Positions 1-5,490 of a stretch of 7,156 nucleotides of DNA are shown piece after piece. How positions within the stretch are numbered: position 1 is the stretch's first letter; each line of letters begins with the position of its first letter. This DNA comes from Sulfurospirillum sp. UBA6810 (GTDB taxonomy: Bacteria; Campylobacterota; Campylobacteria; Campylobacterales; Sulfurospirillaceae), in assembly GCA_002469305.1 (NCBI GenBank), contig DKEY01000130.1, positions 4,172 through 11,327 on the forward strand. The letters are read 5' to 3'. The position numbers and the translations under genes are program-made. The notes under the pieces are model-generated. The model did no database searches, was not told where the DNA came from, and saw nothing but the letters and a program-made list of their open reading frames with translations.

Positions 1-1027
1 TAAATGTGAAAGGATTGTTTTCATCATATCCAGCTTCTTTTAACAATCTTCGTGCTTCTTGTATATTTTGTTTAGGTGATTTTACAGACTCGTTATATGC
101 CCCAGTACCTGGCAAAAATGGACCATGGCACACTTGTCCATGCCCAAAATAGAGGATATCTACTATCTCTTGCCTATCAAGCGCCAAGCTCAATGCTTGT
201 CTGACTCTTTTATCTTTAAACTTTTCAAGTCTGAGATTAAGCCCTATATACGAGTAAGAGTGTGCTATATCTTCATAAATATCAAAGCTTTTTTTGAACT
301 CTTCATCTATCTGTCTCTCTATCTGCAGTGGACTTAAACTACCTACATCTAATTTTTTTGATTTAAGCATCAAAAATTCGGCTGAACTATCTGGCAAAAA
401 GTGGTAAATTATCTTGTCTATATTTGGTTTATGTATAAAATAGTCTCTATTTGCACTCAGTTCTATATCACTTGAAATTGAAAACTTGTCCAAGGTATAA
501 GAGCCTGTTCCTATGGGAGATTGGTTAAACTTGCTTGTCATCAAGTTTTTTTCATTTTTGAGTTTATGAAAAGGGAGTATCGACATCATCCAAGTCTCTA
601 GCGCTTTGAAGTATGGATACTTATACTCTACAATAACTTTATAATCCCCAACAGCTTTCACACTCTTTACATGTAAGAAACTTGAAGCATATGGCGTGTA
701 TATATCTGGAGAAATGATAGTCTCATATGTGAAAACAACATCACGAGCAGTAAACTTTGTACCATCACTCCAAGTAACATCATCACGCAAGATAAACTCT
801 AAGGTCGTATCATTTAAAAACTGATAGCTTTTAGCAAGCTCTGTTTTGATTTTTGCATCTTTATCGTAAGTGATGAGAGAGCTAAAAACCCACTGTGTGA
901 TTTCAGAAGTTACTGAGTCTGTTGAGAGGATTGGGTTCACTCTAGCAGGACTTGCAGAGATAGACATATGTAAGGTTGAAGCCAAAAGAAGCTTACATGT
1001 AAGGATTAAAAATATAAATGTTTTCAT
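1..1027 (-). CDS. ABC transporter substrate-binding protein, SBP_bac_5 (peptide/nickel) family, 3' end cut by window
   Basis: This periplasmic solute-binding protein (DppA/OppA/NikA superfamily) would deliver a peptide, nickel complex or similar ligand to an ABC permease. The first 342 residues are visible and the C-terminal third is missing, since the family is usually about 500-540 residues. Residues 1-17 form a signal peptide (MKTF, hydrophobic core, likely cut near LLLA-S). Cys11 does not sit in a good lipobox because Thr precedes it. Family marks are the WSDGTKFTARDVVFTYE block (86-102), PIGTGSY (171-177), and the LNLRLEKFKDKRVRQALSLALDR segment (263-285) followed by a GxGxxxxGPFLPG stretch. 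The ATG at 1027 is chosen because only it keeps the signal peptide. No Shine-Dalgarno sequence precedes it. The gene lies 54 bp after the FecE-type ATPase on the same strand, so it may share that operon, but FecCD-type importers normally use class III binding proteins. Whether its own permeases follow is outside the window. Ligand unknown. Confidence 0.9.
   Translation of the reverse strand, partial: MKTFIFLILTCKLLLASTLHMSISASPARVNPILSTDSVTSEITQWVFSSLITYDKDAKIKTELAKSYQFLNDTTLEFILRDDVTWSDGTKFTARDVVFTYETIISPDIYTPYASSFLHVKSVKAVGDYKVIVEYKYPYFKALETWMMSILPFHKLKNEKNLMTSKFNQSPIGTGSYTLDKFSISSDIELSANRDYFIHKPNIDKIIYHFLPDSSAEFLMLKSKKLDVGSLSPLQIERQIDEEFKKSFDIYEDIAHSYSYIGLNLRLEKFKDKRVRQALSLALDRQEIVDILYFGHGQVCHGPFLPGTGAYNESVKSPKQNIQEARRLLKEAGYDENNPFTF
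992..1003. repeat. Recurrent palindrome TTACATGTAA (representative copy)
   Basis: The palindrome TACATGTA occurs five times in this window, and four copies extend to TTACATGTAA: 667-676, 993-1002, 1828-1837 and 5745-5754. The fifth, at 4134-4141, is flanked as CTACATGTAG. Two copies extend to the 12-bp CTTACATGTAAG (992-1003 and 5744-5755). All lie inside genes. Base composition predicts well under one copy. Confidence 0.6.
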
Positions 1028-1033
1028 CTGGCA

Positions 1034-1039
1034 ATTATA
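1034..1039 (-). promoter_or_regulatory. Candidate -10 box for the SBP_bac_5 gene, possible leaderless transcript
   Basis: A perfect TATAAT (minus strand, preceded by TTGA) ends six bases before the ATG at 1027. With normal spacing, transcription would start at or within a base or two of the start codon. There is no purine-rich ribosome site in the 54-bp gap. Helicobacter and Campylobacter sigma-70 promoters depend mainly on the -10 box, and leaderless mRNAs are known in that phylum. The box may be fortuitous in AT-rich DNA. Confidence 0.4.
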
Positions 1040-1081
1040 TCAAAAACATACTCTATTGGATTTAGAAATTAAGATAAAATA

Positions 1082-1843
1082 TTAATGGTGGTGTCCATAA
1101 TAGATAAAGCTATGTCCGCTTACATAATGTAATTTAATTGCAACATCAAACAACTCTTGAAGCATACTCTCTTGCACTTCTTGTGCTTTTATATGATATT
1201 TCACTTCACCACTTTTTAACATCAAAAGTGCATCACAATAATGTAACGCATGTTGCATATCATGCAAAACAACAAAGGTTATAAGGTTTTTTTCATATGT
1301 AGCTTTATGGATGGCACTTAACATCTCGAGCTGATTTTTTGGGTCAAGATGAGATATAGGCTCATCAAGTAACAAAACATCAGGCTCTTGCAAGAGTGCG
1401 CTTGCTATCATAACTTTTTGTCGCTCCCCACCACTTAGCGTATCAAGATGTCTGCACAACAAATCTTCAAGTCCAAACTCTTCTACACTTTTTGCTATCA
1501 ATTCTTTATCAAGTTTTCCAAGTATCATCCCACTATAAGAGCGCCGTCCAAGCTCTAGTGTTTCTAATACACTCATGCGTGGTACTGCTGAAAATTGGGC
1601 GAGATAAGCGATATGCCTAGAGATATCTTTTGGTGATAGTTTGGAAATATCTTTTTCATCTAGGATTACTTGTGCTGTTTGTATGGGTAAAATAGCTGCA
1701 ATATGTTTCAAAAGTGTACTTTTTCCAGCACCATTTGGTCCAATTATTCCTATAATTTGACCTTTTTGAGCACTCAAATATATATCTTTTAGTAACTCTT
1801 TTTTGCCAAGTTTATAGCTTAAATTCTTTACATGTAAGCTCAT
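1082..1843 (-). CDS. ABC transporter ATP-binding protein, FecE/BtuD/FepC type (iron-siderophore, heme or cobalamin class)
   Basis: This 253-residue cytoplasmic ATPase would power the FecCD-type permease encoded just upstream. All nucleotide-binding motifs are intact: Walker A GPNGAGKST (35-43), Q-loop Gln83, signature LSGGERQ (136-142), Walker B VLLLDEP (156-162), D-loop SHLD (164-167) and switch His194 followed by Asp195. Length is normal for the family. The ATG at 1843 overlaps the permease stop in an ATGA and has AAAGGG seven bases upstream, so the two genes are translationally coupled. The C-terminus is histidine-rich (His239, His244 and a terminal His-His-His at 251-253) and could touch metal, which is only an inference. 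Substrate class (siderophore, heme, corrinoid, free metal complex) cannot be told from the ATPase alone. Confidence 0.95.
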   Translation of the reverse strand: MSLHVKNLSYKLGKKELLKDIYLSAQKGQIIGIIGPNGAGKSTLLKHIAAILPIQTAQVILDEKDISKLSPKDISRHIAYLAQFSAVPRMSVLETLELGRRSYSGMILGKLDKELIAKSVEEFGLEDLLCRHLDTLSGGERQKVMIASALLQEPDVLLLDEPISHLDPKNQLEMLSAIHKATYEKNLITFVVLHDMQHALHYCDALLMLKSGEVKYHIKAQEVQESMLQELFDVAIKLHYVSGHSFIYYGHHH

Positions 1844-2883
1844 GCTTGTACCCTTTTTAATGTAACCAATAAATATAACAATAAAGGAGCCCCAATAAAT
1901 GAAGTTAAAATTCCAACAGGTAAGACGCTAGGATATAGAAGAGTTCGTGCTACCAAATCAGCTCCTAAAAGAAGGACTCCTCCAAACAAAGCAGACAATG
2001 GCAGCAACGCACTATGATTTGAGCCAAGTAGCATCCTAACCATATGGGGAGCGATAAGTCCGATAAAACCGATGATACCAAAAAAAGCGACTCCCACAGC
2101 TGTGCAAAATGAAGCAACTATCAGAGAAACTGTTCTAAATTGTTCTACATTTACACCTTTGTTAAAAGCACTCTCATCACCAAAACTTAAAGCGTCAAAC
2201 TTCCAATGAGAGAACCAAAAGAAAAGAAAAGCTGGGAAAAAAACTATACACAAAATATAAAGTGCATCATTGGAAGCTTTACTCAAATCTCCAAATGTCC
2301 AAAAAAGTGTAGCTGCGGCACTCATCTCATCTGTAAAGTATTGTAAAAACATCGTACCAGAATGAAACAGTGAACCAAGCCCAACCCCTGCCAAGATGAT
2401 ACTCGTAGGGCTCATCCCAACACGTGAGCTTATCCATAGTATCGCAAATGTACAAATGATACTAAAAACAAAAGCGCATATCGTTATACCAAATTGAGCG
2501 ATAAAAGGACTTTCAAGTGTAAAATTTGGAAGCACTATGATAGCTATCGCCGCTCCAAAACCAGCTGCTTGTGAAATGCCTAAAGTAAAAGGAGAAGCGA
2601 GAGGATTTTTTAATACACCTTGCATCACAGCTCCTGATAAACCCAACAACAATCCCACCATAATGCTTGCTACTACTCTTGGAAAACGGATAGAGCCTAT
2701 GATAACTTGAAAAGTTTTATCTTGTTCACTTAGAGATAAAATTTTCATTCCATCAGCCCAAACTAAACCATTTGAACCGCTAATCAAGCTTAAGTAAATA
2801 AGAAAAAAAAGAGCTAGGAGAAGAGAAAAAAATACCAAAATTCTTTTTTGAAATCTTTTTTTATAAGTTTTGTTAAGACTCAT
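1840..2883 (-). CDS. ABC transporter permease, FecCD/BtuC family
   Basis: This inner-membrane permease of about 347 residues would form a homodimeric channel for a metal chelate, heme or corrinoid. Numbering here starts at a GTG one codon earlier (2886). A basic N-terminus leads into the first membrane helix (about 15-36). Family signatures are RFPR (67-70), the GLSGAVMQGVLKNPLASPFTLGIS run (82-105), and the segment around GFIGLIAPHMVR (273-284), which matches the cytoplasmic coupling region that contacts the ATPase. About ten hydrophobic segments are present, as in BtuC. I prefer the ATG at 2883: it shares one base with the binding-protein stop (TGATG) and has AGG six bases upstream, whereas the GTG leaves only three. 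The overlaps on both sides imply one mRNA for the three importer genes. No truncation or missing motif is seen. Confidence 0.93.
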   Translation of the reverse strand: MSLNKTYKKRFQKRILVFFSLLLALFFLIYLSLISGSNGLVWADGMKILSLSEQDKTFQVIIGSIRFPRVVASIMVGLLLGLSGAVMQGVLKNPLASPFTLGISQAAGFGAAIAIIVLPNFTLESPFIAQFGITICAFVFSIICTFAILWISSRVGMSPTSIILAGVGLGSLFHSGTMFLQYFTDEMSAAATLFWTFGDLSKASNDALYILCIVFFPAFLFFWFSHWKFDALSFGDESAFNKGVNVEQFRTVSLIVASFCTAVGVAFFGIIGFIGLIAPHMVRMLLGSNHSALLPLSALFGGVLLLGADLVARTLLYPSVLPVGILTSFIGAPLLLYLLVTLKRVQA

Positions 2884-3914
2884 CACTTACCTAAATCATA
2901 TGAAAGTTTTGCTAAAAGTACTTCAGCTTCATTTGGATAGAATGTCTCATATACCTGAACCACTTTTTTATTTATATCCACATCATATCCAAGATAATTA
3001 GCTATCTGCCATGCTATCACTAGAAGATTTTCCACATTTGTGCTGTAATTGTTAAAGCCTAAAACTTCTTTAACTTGAGCATTTTTATATGCATCAAGCG
3101 TATCATACATAGTTTTTTTTTCTTGATAATCTTGGTCTATTTTTTTACGGCTATACATATCTGTAAATATCACCTGAGGATTTGCTTTTAATAGTGCTTC
3201 AAAATCTATGAATTGATGCCCTTGTATTTTACTTCTATTTTCAAATACACAATTTTTGAGTCCCAAAAGTTCAAAAGGAGGATATGCAACTTCTGTACTA
3301 GTTATAGGCTGTATCCCTTTATAAGCTACTCCTCCGATATACAAACTTTTAGGTTCAAGATTGATTTTTGAAAGAGTTTCTTCTTGAATTTCTATAAAAT
3401 CTACCAACTCTTTTGCTCTTTCTTGTTTACCTGAAACTTCGGCTATAAGTATAAGTGAACTTTTTATTTCATCTAAATTTCTAGTACCATTACCGCCATA
3501 TGAAGCGCCGTAACTTAGTGCGATTACTGGTATCCCTGTTTTTTGAGTTATCATTTCGATCTGGTTTTTGTCTATAAATGAAGTAAAGATAACATCCGGA
3601 TTTACACTAACAAGTGCTTCAAGATTGGGCATCTTTCCAGGACCACCATTACCGATGATAGGAAGCCTTTTTGCAAAATCTACACCTAAAAAAGTTCGAT
3701 AAGGTGATTGAGTATTTTGTATCTGTTCAATTTTTTCTATCCCAACAACTTGAGCTTTAAGATCCAAATAGACCCCAAGTCTCAATGCTCCTGGTCCTAT
3801 AAAAACAAAAGTTTCTGCTTTTTGAATTTCTACTGTTCTGCCTAGCATATCCGTATAAGGCTTTGCCCACAAACTTATTGCCAATACAAGCCATACAAAA
3901 AAACTTCTCTTCAT
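2883..3914 (-). CDS. Periplasmic binding protein of a FecCD-type importer (class III, TroA/BtuF/FhuD-like fold)
   Basis: This 343-residue binding protein is first in the importer operon and would capture the ligand in the periplasm. Residues 1-18 are a signal peptide (MKRS, hydrophobic core, SLWA then KPYTD). The typical first strand of the mature protein follows (DMLGRTVEI, 22-30). The FIGPGALRLGVYL stretch (38-50) resembles a subgroup often annotated as iron or siderophore binding, including archaeal members. The two lobes show the expected NPDVIF (105-110) and NPQVIF (245-250) repeats and a long linker helix between them (about 144-183). The start has AAGGA nine bases upstream (3924-3928). 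I cannot assign the ligand: iron-siderophore, heme, cobalamin or another metal chelate all remain possible. An A9 run on the coding strand (3113-3121) lies inside the gene. Confidence 0.92.
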   Translation of the reverse strand: MKRSFFVWLVLAISLWAKPYTDMLGRTVEIQKAETFVFIGPGALRLGVYLDLKAQVVGIEKIEQIQNTQSPYRTFLGVDFAKRLPIIGNGGPGKMPNLEALVSVNPDVIFTSFIDKNQIEMITQKTGIPVIALSYGASYGGNGTRNLDEIKSSLILIAEVSGKQERAKELVDFIEIQEETLSKINLEPKSLYIGGVAYKGIQPITSTEVAYPPFELLGLKNCVFENRSKIQGHQFIDFEALLKANPQVIFTDMYSRKKIDQDYQEKKTMYDTLDAYKNAQVKEVLGFNNYSTNVENLLVIAWQIANYLGYDVDINKKVVQVYETFYPNEAEVLLAKLSYDLGK

Positions 3915-4029
3915 ACAATCTAGTCCTTAATTAATAAGATAGAAACTGTTTTAATATCAATAAATAATACTAATAAATTTTATGTAACATACTAGCACTT
4001 TCATTTTAAATGATTACTTAAATAGAATA

Positions 4030-4060
4030 AATAATATTAATCAGCTATTGTAATATTATT
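4030..4060. promoter_or_regulatory. Candidate operator: perfect 10-bp inverted repeat with 11-bp spacer
   Basis: AATAATATTA (4030-4039) and its exact reverse complement TAATATTATT (4051-4060) flank an 11-bp spacer. Because the core TAATATTA is itself a palindrome, it also forms a direct repeat with a 19-bp period, close to two helical turns. The site lies just upstream of the TATAAT at 4069, covering roughly -51 to -21 of the DUF364 promoter, a place suited to a repressor or an activator. The 11-bp spacer and AT-rich half-sites recall the Helicobacter NikR operator layout, and Fur boxes in this phylum are also AT-rich palindromes. The regulator is not identified. Confidence 0.5.
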
Positions 4061-4068
4061 ATGATTTT

Positions 4069-4074
4069 TATAAT
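4069..4074 (+). promoter_or_regulatory. Candidate -10 box for the DUF364 gene
   Basis: A perfect TATAAT sits 28 bases before the chosen ATG at 4103. It predicts a transcript start near 4081 and a leader of about 22 nt containing the AAGGAA ribosome site. No recognisable -35 box is present, which is usual for sigma-70 promoters in this phylum. Confidence 0.5.
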
Positions 4075-4089
4075 ATCTCAAAAATTTAC

Positions 4090-4095
4090 AAGGAA
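4090..4095 (+). promoter_or_regulatory. Ribosome binding site deciding the DUF364 start
   Basis: AAGGAA lies eight bases (counted from the end of AGGA) before the ATG at 4103. The in-frame ATG at 4061 has no ribosome site, is upstream of the best -10 box and adjoins the inverted repeat, so it is unlikely to be the start. Confidence 0.65.
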
Positions 4096-4102
4096 TACAA
4101 AT

Positions 4103-4861
4103 ATGCTATTTTACAAACTTCAAAAACAAGCTCTACATGTAGCAAATAAAAATGATTTGCAGCTTATTGAGAGTGGTATGGGGTCTTTGTTTACTTATAC
4201 GAAAGTAAGTGATGGAAATTTAGTTGCAACTGGTGTTTCTCTTACTCCTAAAACAGAAGGAAACAACGGTGGGTTAGAAGCCACTTCATTGAGTGAAATT
4301 CTTCTCCAAGGTAGTGTTTTTGATGCTGGGAAAAGAGCTTTTAGTCTCTCTGCTATAAATGCGATATCACAATGTCTATTGCAAAAAGAAAAACCTATAC
4401 TCGAAGAAGATTTGCGTAAAAGCCTCACTCAGTTTGTTTTAGAAAATAGTCATGAAAACTCAAATATTGTTTTTATTGGTCATCTACAACCTGTTGTCAA
4501 AATGCTTAAAGAAAACAATAGAAAAGTGAGTGTTTTTTGTAGGCAACACACAGATATAGAAAATAAAATCTACAATGATATCTATGAATATGAAGCCATC
4601 ATGAAAGCTGATATACTCATCATTACAGGAGCAACTCTTCTTGGTTCAACTATTGATGCTATTTTACATTTTGGGAAAAATGTTCCGATAAAAGTTTTAG
4701 CAGGATTTTCAGCAGGGGCATATCCAAAATGGTTTCAAAATACTGGTATAACACACATAGCAAGCATGTATCTTGAAACAATAAATCATGCAACCTTGTT
4801 ACATAATAACCTTGGAGATATCTTTACTTATCCGTGTTATATAAGTGCTGTGGAAAATTAA
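4103..4861 (+). CDS. DUF4213/DUF364 protein (putative heavy-metal chelation family)
   Basis: This 252-residue cytoplasmic protein has no signal peptide or membrane segment. The N-terminal half (about 1-95) matches the DUF4213 enolase-N-like layout: a GVSL strand (44-47), a glycine-rich stretch (GNNGG, 53-57), then an AGKRAFSLSAINAI helix (75-88). The C-terminal half (about 120-245) is a Rossmann-like DUF364 domain, with IVFIGHLQPVVKML (122-135), ADILIITGATLLGSTIDAIL (169-188) and VLAGFSAGAYP (198-208). The one characterised structure of the family, a Desulfitobacterium hafniense protein, was interpreted as a possible heavy-metal chelator. No enzymatic reaction is established to my knowledge. 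The gene is the only plus-strand gene here and is divergent from the FecCD-type importer, suggesting a shared role in metal or corrinoid acquisition. Assignment rests on motif recognition. The start at 4103 shortens the longest open frame by 14 codons. Confidence 0.85.
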   Translation: MLFYKLQKQALHVANKNDLQLIESGMGSLFTYTKVSDGNLVATGVSLTPKTEGNNGGLEATSLSEILLQGSVFDAGKRAFSLSAINAISQCLLQKEKPILEEDLRKSLTQFVLENSHENSNIVFIGHLQPVVKMLKENNRKVSVFCRQHTDIENKIYNDIYEYEAIMKADILIITGATLLGSTIDAILHFGKNVPIKVLAGFSAGAYPKWFQNTGITHIASMYLETINHATLLHNNLGDIFTYPCYISAVEN

Positions 4862-4862
4862 G

Positions 4863-4952
4863 GCAAAAAAAAAGCGTCCAGGGCGGGCAACCCGGACGCA
4901 ATTTTTAAAAATTTATAAGTTCTATCTACAAAAAGGAGGTTTTTGTCTTGGT
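4863..4952 (-). ncRNA. Candidate small RNA or processed 3' UTR with a CCUCC loop
   Basis: On the minus strand a TATACT (4959-4964) could start an RNA near 4952. It would run about 90 nt and end at the GC-rich stem with its U9 tail. Near its 5' end ACAAAAA and UUUUUGU (4928-4934 with 4940-4946) form a 7-bp hairpin exposing CCUCC, which is complementary to Shine-Dalgarno sequences. Such C-rich loops are a known sRNA seed type in bacteria. The -35 region is poor, and the same RNA could simply be the 3' UTR of the DUF523 gene. No known RNA family is recognised. Confidence 0.3.
4865..4906. terminator. Rho-independent terminator, probably bidirectional
   Basis: GCGTCC (4874-4879) pairs with GGACGC (4894-4899). 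An inner GGG/CCC pair (4881-4883 with 4891-4893) lies behind a one-base bulge at 4880, with the loop at 4884-4890. On the minus strand the stem is followed by nine U residues (A9 at 4865-4873), a strong terminator for the purT-DUF523 direction. On the plus strand it is followed by AATTTTT, ending DUF364 just after its stop. The stem is strikingly GC-rich for this DNA. Confidence 0.85.
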
Positions 4953-4971
4953 AATGAAAGTATAAGACAAA
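4928..4971. repeat. Two overlapping, mutually exclusive inverted repeats
   Basis: Arms 4928-4934/4940-4946 (ACAAAAA/TTTTTGT, 5-base loop) and arms 4942-4949/4964-4971 (TTTGTCTT/AAGACAAA, 14-base loop) are both perfect and share 4942-4946, so only one can form at a time. The plus strand shows GGAGG in the first loop, the minus strand CCTCC. Function unknown. Confidence 0.6.
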
Positions 4972-5028
4972 TATTTAAACACTAAATTAACCTTTTATAA
5001 ATAAAAAGTAAATAAGACCTTTTTTATC

Positions 5029-5490
5029 TTAATTAAATAGGATTTTTTCTAACTTTTCCATATTTTTTTCACTAAAAACTTCTATACCATTTTCTTTGAG
5101 AAGTTTTGAGCAAAACCCATCACCAGTGACTAGAGTATGGGTAAAAGTACCATCATAGATAAGCTCACTTCCACATGAGGGGGAACGAAACTTTAAAATA
5201 GCATATTTTATATCAAATTCTTTACAAAGTTCCAATGCCCTCTGAGCACCTCGCTCAAAAAAGAGTGTTTTATCTTCTCCTTCTTGATTGATTGCTTTTT
5301 TATTTACAATCTCCACAGGAACTCTAGGAGTTTCAAGTCCCCCTGCAACCTCTGGGCAGAGGGGGATTAGCATATCTTCATTTAAAAGCTTTTGGATAAA
5401 AGTATCAGCGGTGATATCATTGTTGCCACCATCATACTTTACATTTTCTCCAACCAAACAAGAGCTTATAAGGATTTTTTCTTTTTTCAT
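5029..5490 (-). CDS. DUF523 family protein, TudS-like (thiouracil desulfidase-related) iron-sulfur protein
   Basis: This 153-residue cytoplasmic protein of normal length covers the whole DUF523 domain. Conserved marks are SSCLVGENVKYDGG (9-22), PLCPEVAGGLETPRVP (43-58), RSPSCG (102-107), IYDGTF (111-116) and the end motif LLKENGIEVFSE (130-141). Cys11, Cys45 and Cys106 occupy the three positions that hold a [4Fe-4S] cluster in TudS, a DUF523 enzyme shown to remove sulfur from 2-thiouracil. Extra cysteines are Cys89 and Cys127. Whether this member acts on thiouracil or another thio-nucleobase is inferred only. Its ATG directly follows the purT stop (TAGATG) with only a weak GAG ribosome site, so it probably depends on coupled re-initiation from purT. 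A strong terminator follows about 130 bp downstream. Confidence 0.88.
   Translation of the reverse strand: MKKEKILISSCLVGENVKYDGGNNDITADTFIQKLLNEDMLIPLCPEVAGGLETPRVPVEIVNKKAINQEGEDKTLFFERGAQRALELCKEFDIKYAILKFRSPSCGSELIYDGTFTHTLVTGDGFCSKLLKENGIEVFSEKNMEKLEKILFN

Larger units (their letters stand above)
3915..4102. promoter_or_regulatory. Divergent intergenic control region between the importer operon and the DUF364 gene
   Basis: This 188-bp, very AT-rich gap must hold the promoters for both directions. Toward the importer I see an AAGGA ribosome site (3924-3928) and two weak -10 candidates on the minus strand (TATTAT at 3964-3969, TAAAAT at 3977-3982), neither decisive. Toward DUF364 there is a perfect inverted repeat, a TATAAT and a ribosome site, listed separately. 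No cobalamin, molybdenum or NiCo riboswitch-like structure is visible, and the gap is short for the first of these. Confidence 0.6.

Noticed and set aside
125..1085. Plus-strand open frames at 125-337 and 870-1085
   Set aside because: They lie antisense to the SBP_bac_5 gene, which has clear family motifs; neither has recognisable protein features.
3915..4060. Cobalamin or other metabolite riboswitch before the importer operon
   Set aside because: The stretch is short, almost all A and T, and shows no G/C-rich conserved box or long stems.
4061..4102. Longer N-terminus for the DUF364 protein starting at ATG 4061
   Set aside because: No ribosome site precedes it, it adjoins the inverted repeat and lies upstream of the TATAAT. 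The ATG at 4103 has AAGGAA at good spacing and begins the conserved part.
4948..4965. Five-codon frame starting TTG after the AAGGAGG at 4933-4939
   Set aside because: Too short, rare start codon, and the GGAGG is better explained as the complement of a minus-strand CCTCC loop.
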